Source of the DNA: Tolypothrix bouteillei VB521301 | Lineage (GTDB): Bacteria; Cyanobacteriota; Cyanobacteriia; Cyanobacteriales; Nostocaceae | NCBI RefSeq assembly: GCF_000760695.4 | Contig: NZ_JHEG04000001.1 | Location: forward strand, 8,717,123-8,781,122 | Direction: 5' to 3' | Length of the DNA: 64,000 nucleotides | In this document: one piece after another, positions 47,437 through 54,876 of the stretch | Layout of the letters: each line of letters opens with the position of its first letter | How positions within the stretch are numbered: the first letter of the stretch is position 1 | Notes under the pieces: generated by a model | Told to the model about the DNA's origin: nothing | Seen by the model: the letters and a program-made list of their open reading frames with translations, nothing else | Database searches by the model: none | Position numbers and translations under genes: made by a program

Positions 47437-48171
47437 TTAAGCTCTTTGGATAATAATAGAACGCCCAGTTTGGGTAGTTACAGTTTTAGTGAACAATCGC
47501 TCGATAAAAGGTGGTGCATTTTTGCGTCGGTCAAAAACAAATAACCAGCCTTCTTTAACTTCTATGCGTGCTAAATATTCATCTAACTGTTCAATTCCTT
47601 CCGCTTCCGGATCGCCCTTTTTATCCCGCCAAACTTTTAACTCAATTCCTAAAGTCGTTTTTCTATATCTCAGACACAAATCCATCCTGTCTCGTCCAAT
47701 CGCGTATTCCCGCTCAATTTCATTTTGTAGCGAGTCAATTTCATCTATAAATACGATCAAAGGTCGGGGTGAAGCCTGCGCCCAAGCTCGTAAATAAGCT
47801 CGAATTCTCCGTCCGGGTTCTTCTTGATGGTAAACAGGTGCTTGTAGCTCTTTGGGTAATACATCTGCAATTGTATCGTGCCAAGTTCCAACAATCGCTA
47901 ATTCTGCGGCACCTATATCATTATTAAACGCACTTCCGACTTCTGCCGATACCACCACTGCCGTGTAGCGTCCACTTAGAGTCAACTGTTGCGCCAGTGC
48001 TAACATTGCCGTTGTTTTACCTGTTTGCCGAGGAGCATGAACTACAAAATAACTCCGTTGTTGAATGAGATCCATTAAATCTGGCAACCGAGCAGTTGGC
48101 GATAGCATATAATGAATATCGTCTTGGCAGGGACCTGCAATGTTGAACCAACGAGGCATACGATCGTACAA
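47437..48171 (-). pseudogene. AAA-like ATPase fused to a nuclease-like tail by internal deletion
   Basis: A 244-codon open frame. It starts like the full ATPase (YFVVHAPRQTGKTTAMLALA for Walker A, then PLIVFIDEIDSLQNE for Walker B). It then jumps within a few residues to a C-terminal PD-(D/E)XK-like tail (YAIGRDRMDLCLRYRKTTLG, IELKVWRDKKG, YLARIEVKEGWLFVFDRR). Complete members have about 250 more residues between these parts. The join is in frame, so a shortened protein could still be made, but the ATPase lid is gone. Confidence 0.7.
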
Positions 48172-48227
48172 GAGTGCGAATACGCTTTCAGTCTACCAAT
48201 ATTTATCTTCGCTCTACTCATAAGTCA

Positions 48228-48398
48228 TTAGACACCACTCTCTTTTAAATAGAGAAAAAGCGGTAGGGCAATTAATGAAAAGACAAACAGATAGGTAACA
48301 AACCAAATGCCCACTACATCAAACTCTTGGTTGATATTGTTTAATCCAACATGGAATCGAATTGCTGGGTCTCGTTCCTCAACCCAACCTACATCTTC
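48228..48398 (-). pseudogene. C-terminal remnant of a small membrane protein
   Basis: A 56-codon piece without a start: VEERDPAIRFHVGLNNINQE, then FDVVGIWFVTYLFVFSLIAL and PLFLYLKESGV. It has one clear membrane helix and coding-like composition, and a stop lies just upstream. No family is recognised. Confidence 0.35.
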
Positions 48399-48514
48399 TT
48401 AATGATTCGAGCTTTCTCAATCGGGAATCGAAGATAGGTGCTATATTTGCCTGTTTTATGGCACTTTTCTGAATTTTTCACCAAAAATTTACAATTGGCT
48501 CACGAGTTACTCTC

Positions 48515-48627
48515 TTTTTACACGTATCCTAAAACTGTAGTCAAAAAGAGTCATTTGACTGACGAAGGCTCTGTCCTAAGCTGATGCGATTAAAAGCAGA
48601 GTAGGATTTATTAGGGGTGTTGTTAGC
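48515..48627 (+). promoter_or_regulatory. Duplicated leader sequence, copy A
   Basis: This 113-base segment upstream of the sugar dehydrogenase start aligns with 58833-58944 with only one gap. The core CTGTCCTAAGCTGATGCG is nearly invariant, as are TTTTTACACGTAT at the start and TTGTTAGC at the end. The spacing of conserved blocks suggests a promoter or structured leader; its type is unknown. Confidence 0.5.
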
Positions 48628-48664
48628 ATTTTTACTCATTTCTCGTGGAATCAGAGATTTTTCA

Positions 48665-48958
48665 ATGAAATTGAATCGAAAACTGGCAGCTATAATAGCT
48701 GGGACTACCTTAAGTCTGGGAGGGGTGACTGCATCTTTACTAGAAAATTCAAATTGGCTTTTAGCGTTACAACCTGCTTCTCCAACTCAACCCAAGCAAA
48801 ACGTTAAGTTGCAGACAAGTTATACAATAACAAATAATCCCATTCCTGAACCTGTTAAAAAATCAAGCCTCTCAGTTAGCTTCAAAGAGATTGTACAAAT
48901 TCCTGATAGTGGAACTGGAGAAAAAAAAGCGGCTCGTTTGAATATGCTTGTAGCTGAG
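48665..48958 (+). pseudogene. PQQ-type sugar (sorbosone) dehydrogenase, 5' part, split by an insertion
   Basis: The ATG at 48665 starts MKLNRKLAAIIAGTTLSLGG (signal peptide) and reaches KKAARLNMLVAE at 48958. There it meets the left end of the IS. Removing 48959-56015 and one copy of the 5-bp duplication joins it in frame to EVAPFDGSKRLFVNDTRG at 56021 onward, which gives a protein of 515 residues. As it stands, the frame runs into the IS and stops after ILHL. Confidence 0.9.
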
Positions 48959-49145
48959 ATCTTGCACCTGTAAGGGTAACCCGCAGATCGGCGAATAAAG
49001 AGGTAAAAGTGTAACAAAGAGAAATGAAATAGGCTTAAGTACTATATTGTAATGAAATTATCTCAAGACGTTAGCGTTATTCCTGATAAATGCTTAGAGA
49101 ACTATCAACCCAGATCTTTAAATTAAAATGATAATCGTCGAGAGG

Positions 49146-49241
49146 GGGTAGAGGCGGCTCCCGACGGGAGCCGCCTCTACCCTTATTTTTATGTTTGAAG
49201 TTGTATATGGGGGAAGTGGTCGCCGACGGCGACCACTTCCC
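49146..49241. repeat. Twin perfect hairpins with GAC loops
   Basis: GGGTAGAGGCGGCTCCC (49146-49162), GAC, then its complement (49166-49182) form a 17-bp stem. GGGAAGTGGTCGCC (49211-49224), GAC, then its complement (49228-49241) form a 14-bp stem. They lie in the IS leader, where they could shield the transposase from outside transcription. The Tn7-like element inserted right at the foot of the second one (TTCCC). Confidence 0.8.
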
Positions 49242-49345
49242 TGTGACTTGCACCATAAAATGAGCTTTTAGCTCACATTATGCTTCACAAAGTAGATGTT
49301 CATTTTATGGGTCAAAAAAACGGTCAAAGTAGAAAATTCATTTCC

Positions 49346-49394
49346 CCATGTATTACACAGTAGAAATTTGTTAACCTAACGGTGTATTACATGG
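49346..49394. promoter_or_regulatory. Paired 15-bp palindromes at the ribbon-helix-helix-like gene start, locus 3a
   Basis: CCATGTATTACACAG (49346-49360) and CGGTGTATTACATGG (49380-49394), 34 bases apart, just before the ATG at 49403. Their position suits an operator bound by the gene's own product (inference). Confidence 0.6.
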
Positions 49395-49578
49395 AAAGGG
49401 TGATGTTGAAACGGGATATTCAAGGGAAATTTACCCTCAAAAACGATGATTACCGTCAAATCCGCTCATTGAGACTAACAGATGACACATGGAAAGCATT
49501 GGGCATAGCTGCTGAATGCTTAGGAATAACTTGAGCAGATTATTTAGAAGAGATGGTAAAAAGCAACAATCTACCAAG

Positions 49579-49875
49579 TGTATTGAGACAATAAAGTCTT
49601 ACACTGGCGTAGCCCCCAAGCCTTAATCTTACGTTAGCCAAAAAAACTGGATTGACAATAAAGTTTTACCTTGGGACGTTTGCCCATTCCTTTTTTGAGG
49701 AGCGAGCGTGACAATAAAGTTTTACACCAAGATGATTGAAAATGCTTTAAGTGATACGGCCCATCATACAAAATCCAGTCGCAAACGTACCAAAGTATGG
49801 ATGGTTTCAGTGTAGGACTTTATTGTCTTGTGTACGACTTTATTGTCTTATGTAGAACTTTTTTGTTCTCATACA
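49579..49875. mobile_element. 297-bp non-autonomous Tn7-type mini-element, copy 2
   Basis: By inspection identical over all 297 bases to 8298-8594, in the same orientation. The 5-bp duplication is CCAAG (49574-49578 and 49876-49880). It interrupts the ribbon-helix-helix-like gene, and its right duplication is the left half of palindrome 49876-49890. Its end sites (GACAATAAAGTCTTACACT type) differ from those of the surrounding 5.5-kb element, so the local TnsAB is probably not its transposase. Confidence 0.92.
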
Positions 49876-49923
49876 CCAAGTAATACACGGGAAGAAGAGG
49901 GGAGTTTCCCATGTATTACACGG
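49876..49923. promoter_or_regulatory. Paired 15-bp palindromes, locus 3b
   Basis: CCAAGTAATACACGG (49876-49890) and CCATGTATTACACGG (49909-49923), 33 bases apart, lie in the coding frame of the ribbon-helix-helix-like gene (P-S-N-T-R and P-C-I-T-R). The second is the best match to the consensus. Confidence 0.6.
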
Positions 49924-50109
49924 AAAGAGGAAAATCAAGATCAACAACCGCGTACACCGACACTGCCGAACATGGTGGAACTTGAAGTTTTACGCGACCA
50001 AGTATTACAGGAACTAAAATTAGGTAAACAAGCCCCTGGGTACAAAACAACCCAAAAAGCTCTTAATCAATACATCACTCTATTAAGCAAAAGATTGTAA
50101 ATTTTCTAC

Positions 50110-51669
50110 CTACTCCCCAACCTTATCTCGTTGTGGCTTGCGTTGTCCGACACTCCTACGCCCATTTTTCTTGGGAACTGCTTCAACATTGTTAGACTCA
50201 GTTGTTAAAGATATTACCTCGAATTGAGAACTAAGTGTATCTTGTGGCATTTCCTCGGAAACTACAGCAGTATCCTTCTTTTTCCGAGTTTGTCTCTTCT
50301 TAGGCTGAGTTTGTGATTCTGCGACCTCAGTCACAGCACTGGGTATATCCTGCGTCATTTCTTGAGTGTTCTGTGTAGCTTCAGTTACTACCACAGGAGA
50401 TTCCTTCTTTTTTCGAGTTTGCCTCTTCTTAGGTTCTGGGCTACTAGCTATTGCTTCTGAAGTAGGAGTAGGAGTATTAGCCTGTAGCGTCTGTGCGTCA
50501 GAACGTTTTTTACGAGTAGATTTAGTAGTAGCAGTAGAAACAGGTGCAACAGTAGACTTTGACCCAGATGATAAATCTACAATCCCACCAGGAACAGAAG
50601 TCGAAGTCATCCCCATCTGTAACAAATGCCATAAATGTTCGCGGCGACTTTCCATGTAACAAAGTTTTTGTTCACCCTCAGTTGCCTCTATCGCCATCCG
50701 CTCACACTGAGCCAGCGAAAGAGTATGTTCATGCAATCGCTCCAAAGTCAGGGTATCACAACCATCGTGCAACGCCGCCGCTACTGCCCGAATTAACCAA
50801 TCCTTCAACACGCCTACGCAACCAATAGAACGCTCATAGAAATAAACCCAATGCTGCATCAAAGCCGGAATATCAACCTGAAGGGGAACTTGCCTCAGCA
50901 GCGCCAGTAAAACTCCCTGAAAATCCTGCCTATCAAGTTCATGCTGAAACAAATAACGGGGGAAATGAATATCTAACCCCCGGCGTGATGCCTGTCCACT
51001 TAAATTGCGAAAATTCAAAAGTTCATAAGTGCCAATGAGAATATGCAGTACACCAGTCACATTCGTCATCGACTTAATCCAATCCAACTGGTCTAAAAGC
51101 TTACCACCACTAGCCCCACTACCAATCTTCATTAAATGCTGCGCCTCATCCAAAATCACAGCCTTAACACCGCGTTTACTCATTGCTTCTTCCAAAGCCT
51201 GACGCAGTTCAGGAGAATCATTAAACTGTGCCGTTTTACTTCTGCCACGCCCCTTTTTCTCCCAGGTTTGCTCGGCATCAATATCCACCATCATCCGCCG
51301 CTCATAAAATGGCTCTCCCAATAACCTCAGTGCCGTGCGGTAATAATCAGTACGATTAAACAACCCACCGTCAGGAGGTCGTGTTTCTACCAGTAACAGT
51401 GGCATTGGGGACATATTGCCATTGCGATAGCCAGACGAAAGAGAACCATTCTGGTCAACAGTAGTCCCATTTAAGCGTTTAGTAATCTGCCGAATCATCG
51501 TCGTTTTTCCCACCCCGCTAGGTCCATACACCAAGACATGGGCAAACCCCGCAGGTTCACGAATCGCACCCATCAGCAACATATCCACTTGTGCCAACTG
51601 GGGATGAGATATTGCATATTCCTTGAATTGCTTGAGTTGGGACTGTGCTGATTCAGGAAAGTTCTCCAT
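50110..51669 (-). CDS. tnsC: TnsC-type AAA+ transposition regulator with basic C-terminal tail
   Basis: A 519-residue ATPase. Walker A is G49-PSGVGKTT-56 and Walker B is VILDEAQHLM with D174-E175. This is the TnsC/TniB type that links target choice to the transposase. Residues from about 365 on form a long polar tail with three basic clusters (STRKKRSD, and PKKRQTRKKK twice) that may bind DNA. It overlaps tnsAB by one base (TAATG at 51667-51671), so they are translated together. No TniQ/TnsD gene follows, so target recognition in this element is unexplained. Confidence 0.9.
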   Translation of the reverse strand: MENFPESAQSQLKQFKEYAISHPQLAQVDMLLMGAIREPAGFAHVLVYGPSGVGKTTMIRQITKRLNGTTVDQNGSLSSGYRNGNMSPMPLLLVETRPPDGGLFNRTDYYRTALRLLGEPFYERRMMVDIDAEQTWEKKGRGRSKTAQFNDSPELRQALEEAMSKRGVKAVILDEAQHLMKIGSGASGGKLLDQLDWIKSMTNVTGVLHILIGTYELLNFRNLSGQASRRGLDIHFPRYLFQHELDRQDFQGVLLALLRQVPLQVDIPALMQHWVYFYERSIGCVGVLKDWLIRAVAAALHDGCDTLTLERLHEHTLSLAQCERMAIEATEGEQKLCYMESRREHLWHLLQMGMTSTSVPGGIVDLSSGSKSTVAPVSTATTKSTRKKRSDAQTLQANTPTPTSEAIASSPEPKKRQTRKKKESPVVVTEATQNTQEMTQDIPSAVTEVAESQTQPKKRQTRKKKDTAVVSEEMPQDTLSSQFEVISLTTESNNVEAVPKKNGRRSVGQRKPQRDKVGE

Positions 51670-54476
51670 TACTTGTATTCCTCAAAAACAGGCAGTTTTG
51701 TGACATCCAACAGTTGGATATTTTCAGTTTTATGAACTTTGGCGACATCTTTGCTGTTGAGTGGAACTGCTATTGATTGCGGTATAACTTGTACTTGGGA
51801 AACGGACGGGACATCATGTCCACCAGATGTTAAATTTTCCCGTACACTTTTGGCTTCTAAATCCCGTAATCTTTGCAGTAGAAGCGTTTCATGCTCTTGC
51901 GCTCTGGCGATAAAATCTGCTAATCGTTTAGCTGAGATATTCGTACTCTGAGAATTCCCCTTGTCTTTTTTTCTGATTTCCTCTGCGGCTAACAGCACTT
52001 CTTTCTCTGTACGTCCGACAAAGGTGCTGTAATACTGGGAGATACATTTAACCCAGCGTCCTTCTAGATAGGCATAAGCTGCACCCATATCAAAGGGGTC
52101 ATAGCGCACGGGAACTTTGGTTTTTTCAACGGCAGGATTGCGGAAAGCATCATTCCAGTAATAAAGATAGTTGACTTTAATTCCAACTCCTGGCTGGACT
52201 AAAGCCGTTCCTTTGGCTGTACTGGGGCGTGTAGCCATGAGGAAGTCTTCGTTGTAGGCAATGTGTCGGTGTTCTCGTTCTCCGGCTATCAGCAAGGAGT
52301 CGGTATACACTTGTAATGGTGTTGCTCCCAAGGAATCATGCTCGCTGGTGTCGTAAATGGTGTAGGCCCACTCGCTGAGGTAAGTATACAAATCTGCCAA
52401 TGTCCACACAGCTTGTTGTTTGGGGTCAACGGATGGAGTCAGTTGCCGTGGTTGTTTACTGGCTTGGGTGTTACCTAAGAGGTTGTATACAAACGCGGTA
52501 TTTGTTGTGCCGAACAATCGTTCTATGACTGAACCAAAACGCGGTTTACCACCAGGACGTGTTTTTTTGATGCAGTGGTAGCGTGCTAGTAGGGTGTCAA
52601 AGTAAAGGCTATGAAATTCTTTGCCGCCATCTACGACTACGGCCCCTGGAAAACGACCAAATCGCTGGATACAAGACCGTAGTGCCATCATGCAAGACCT
52701 GTAACTGGGTGGGTCAAAGGTGAGATAAAGGGCGAGGATACGTCGGGAATAGGCATCAATGAGTAATGTTAGCCAAGGTCTTCCTAAGTTCCGTCCTGTG
52801 GTAATTGAGCGTAGTTCGATGTCGAGTTGGGTGTGGTCAATGTGGACGATGGCAAAGGGTCTGTCTCCATGCCGGGGCGTGGTTAGGGCTAGTTCTAAGA
52901 TTGTTGGTTCTGTTGAGTATGCAGCTTTTGCTCCCTGACGTTTTTTGGTTTGTTCATGAATGGGGCGCTGTTTGAGGCGGTGATAAAAGGTGCGTGAACT
53001 CAGGGGTTGTATATTTAATTCGTTACAAGCTCTAATATATAATCTATATACTGAAGCTGCTGGTGCTTGCCTAGGTGTCTCGAAGTGTTCGATAATAAAT
53101 TTATTGAGTAGTTCGCTTGATTGGTTTGGTGCTTTGGTTTGACGATTTCCTCGCCTAGAAGTACGTGGTAGTAAACCAACGTAACCGCAACCATACCTGG
53201 CTTCGGCTTCTCGAAACTGTTTTACCCATCGTTTCAAGGTACTGGCAGGAATATCTTTGTAGATATCTGCCTGGTGCTGAATATAGGCTTGTACTAGATG
53301 AAATCGGCGGTTTGCTTGGCTGAGGTCGCTGGGAGAGGCGGCATCCATGAGTGCTTGGACTGCATTATTGATGGATGCTTGTTTTTCTGAATTTTGAATT
53401 TTGATGTTGCCGCAAACTAATAGTTGCAGGAAATAAGCTGTTGGTAGTTGAATGGGTTGTCCGATTTCTGGTAGGAGTGTGGTGGCGATTTCACCAAAGT
53501 TGACTAATGTCCAGGGCTTAGAGTCCCATAGCAGGATTGTGGAAGGTAGGAGTGCTGTGGGTGGGGGTATTGGTTGATGGTGCTGTGTTGTTATGGCTAG
53601 ATGTGTGTAGGCTTGATGGGTTTGTTGGTCTAGATATAGTTGTACTCGCCAGTGTTCTACTAGGGGTGCTGCATACAGATCTACGTAGAGTTGCTCTGTG
53701 GCTATCATGGCGTAGATGTCGTTAGCTCTGACTCCGGGTATTGAAGCAAGTGTGGCGGTTATGGTGATTCCGGGGTTGGCTTGGACTGCGGTGAGTGTTT
53801 GTTCAGTGATGGTGTGGGGGATGTTGGTGTTGAATCTCAGGTAGTCTTCTAGAAAGATGAGGTTTTGGCTGAAGATGGGATGCAGTTCGCTATCGGTGCG
53901 GATGTGGTATTTAAGTCCGTAGGAAGAAGCATGGGCACATCCTGGTGGGCTGTGCCATTTCCCGTCGGCTGTTTTTTGGTAGCGTCCGGGGTATTTTTCG
54001 GCTAGTCGTTTGAGTTCGGTTTCGGTTTTCCATTCTTCCCAAGCTGCACCATTAGTTCTGAGTACGAAGAAGTCTGGGGTATGGTAGTGACCTATTTTGC
54101 GTCCTGTTTTGTTGTGGTACTGGATTTTGAAGGGGGGTGGCTGGTCGTAGTATTCCAATACCTCTGGGTCGTGTTCCATTTGGTAGATTGCCCACAGTTC
54201 TACGGTGTGGCTCTCAAATTGGATGGTTTGACCCATTTTCCGGCTGGGGTAAACTCCGCTGACGTTTTTGGCGCGTCCTTGTACACGACGTGAGGGTGGG
54301 GCTGACCTGATTGTGGCAATTAGGTCTTGGCAAGATGCCGTTAGTTGCTGTTGGGAACACCATTGGTCAAATTCAGAGGAGTTCATTGATGCCACAGGTG
54401 ATAGGTGTGTGTTTGGGCTTCTTTTTTTCTTGACTCTCCCTAAAACCCTATATCTAGAGACATTTTTGGGTTTCAC
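51669..54476 (-). CDS. tnsAB: TnsA-TnsB fusion transposase
   Basis: A 935-residue protein. The N-terminal 230 residues are the TnsA endonuclease, with E93 (TVELWAIYQ), D135 (HTPDFFV) and E148-W-K150 (WEEWK). The rest is TnsB: helical DNA-binding domains, then a DDE integrase core with D547 (FAIVHIDHTQ), D616 (VVVDGGKEF) and E652 (GSVIERLFGTTN), and a Mu-type C-terminal part. Both cleavage activities seem intact, so a cut-and-paste mechanism is expected. The GTG at 54476 starts the longest frame; an ATG at 54386 (MNSSEFDQW) is an alternative and keeps TnsA whole. Fused TnsAB is known from some CRISPR-associated Tn7-like elements, but no cas genes are here. Confidence 0.9.
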   Translation of the reverse strand: MKPKNVSRYRVLGRVKKKRSPNTHLSPVASMNSSEFDQWCSQQQLTASCQDLIATIRSAPPSRRVQGRAKNVSGVYPSRKMGQTIQFESHTVELWAIYQMEHDPEVLEYYDQPPPFKIQYHNKTGRKIGHYHTPDFFVLRTNGAAWEEWKTETELKRLAEKYPGRYQKTADGKWHSPPGCAHASSYGLKYHIRTDSELHPIFSQNLIFLEDYLRFNTNIPHTITEQTLTAVQANPGITITATLASIPGVRANDIYAMIATEQLYVDLYAAPLVEHWRVQLYLDQQTHQAYTHLAITTQHHQPIPPPTALLPSTILLWDSKPWTLVNFGEIATTLLPEIGQPIQLPTAYFLQLLVCGNIKIQNSEKQASINNAVQALMDAASPSDLSQANRRFHLVQAYIQHQADIYKDIPASTLKRWVKQFREAEARYGCGYVGLLPRTSRRGNRQTKAPNQSSELLNKFIIEHFETPRQAPAASVYRLYIRACNELNIQPLSSRTFYHRLKQRPIHEQTKKRQGAKAAYSTEPTILELALTTPRHGDRPFAIVHIDHTQLDIELRSITTGRNLGRPWLTLLIDAYSRRILALYLTFDPPSYRSCMMALRSCIQRFGRFPGAVVVDGGKEFHSLYFDTLLARYHCIKKTRPGGKPRFGSVIERLFGTTNTAFVYNLLGNTQASKQPRQLTPSVDPKQQAVWTLADLYTYLSEWAYTIYDTSEHDSLGATPLQVYTDSLLIAGEREHRHIAYNEDFLMATRPSTAKGTALVQPGVGIKVNYLYYWNDAFRNPAVEKTKVPVRYDPFDMGAAYAYLEGRWVKCISQYYSTFVGRTEKEVLLAAEEIRKKDKGNSQSTNISAKRLADFIARAQEHETLLLQRLRDLEAKSVRENLTSGGHDVPSVSQVQVIPQSIAVPLNSKDVAKVHKTENIQLLDVTKLPVFEEYK

Positions 54477-54649
54477 TACACAAGTCTATATTACTAATTA
54501 CGGGGGGAGTGAAGCATATCTTGGTTATTTTGAATCATATTTTAGGACAAAAGTTGAAATTTGTACGGCTAAAAGCTGTTTGTTTGCTTGGGGTTTTGTC
54601 CACTCAGGTTTTTAAAACTCCAATTCATATTATAGTGCAAAAAATCAAC

Positions 54650-54767
54650 TCTGGCTCATTATTTGCTGCAAAGTTTTCTTTCGCTTTTTCCCGTAAGGCT
54701 TATTTTGCCGTTACTTATGGCTCAAGTTATGGTTCACAAACTGGCTCAAGTTATGGTTTAAGTCATA
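54650..54767. promoter_or_regulatory. Right-end repeat array of the Tn7-like element (likely TnsB sites and tnsAB promoter)
   Basis: TGGCTCAAGTTATGGTT occurs twice (54718-54734 and 54742-54758), and a looser TGGCTCATTATTTGC lies at about 54652. In inverted reading they match ACCATAAAATGAGC near the left end (49252-49265). Their place just upstream of tnsAB would allow the transposase to repress its own gene (inference). Confidence 0.65.
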
Positions 54768-54876
54768 TTCCCCCCCCTCAGCGATTATCATTCTTTGTCA
54801 AATGTTAACCTTTGTTTTGACTCAAAGCGGTTGCATTTGCAATTCTGTACCAAAATATGAGAAAAAGGGCGTTGAA

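Larger units (their letters stand above)
49403..50100 (+). pseudogene. Ribbon-helix-helix-like protein gene, split by mini-element copy 2
   Basis: Reading from the ATG at 49403 and skipping 49579-49880 gives 131 residues. It starts MLKRDIQGKFTLKNDDYRQI, then LRLTDDTWKALGIAAECLGI, one in-frame TGA (49532-49534, where the 16876 copy has AGG), ADYLEEMVKSNNLPSNTR, and a C-terminal helix VLRDQVLQELKLGKQAPGYK ending at 50100. So there are two lesions: the stop and the insertion. The LRLTDDTWKALG...ADYLE pattern suggests a CopG/Arc-like DNA-binding fold. It ends 10 bases from the convergent tnsC stop. A close relative lies at 16876. Confidence 0.75.
49242..54767 (-). mobile_element. 5.5-kb Tn7-like element with tnsAB fusion and tnsC, no TniQ/TnsD, no Cas
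   Basis: The left end TGTGACTTGCACCATAAAAT (from 49242) is matched by the right end TTATGGTTTAAGTCATA (to 54767). Over 24 end positions 19 agree in inverted alignment. Both sides are flanked by TTCCC (49237-49241 and 54768-54772), the 5-bp duplication expected for this family. Repeated ACCATAA(A/C)(A/T)TGAGC words at both ends are the likely TnsB sites. Contents: a broken ribbon-helix-helix-like gene holding a mini-element, tnsC, and the tnsA-tnsB fusion. It sits inside the IS. Confidence 0.85.

Noticed and set aside
48617..48973. 118-residue complete small protein
   Set aside because: Its C-terminus (ILHL) is coded by the IS end; it is only the cut-off start of the sugar dehydrogenase.
49828..50100. 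90-codon frame with an ATG in the mini-element
   Set aside because: It is the tail of the ribbon-helix-helix-like gene read from a chance ATG in the mini-element end; not an independent gene.
49242..54767. CRISPR-associated transposon
   Set aside because: TnsAB and TnsC suggested it, but there is no array, no cas12k or Cascade gene and no TniQ between the mapped ends.
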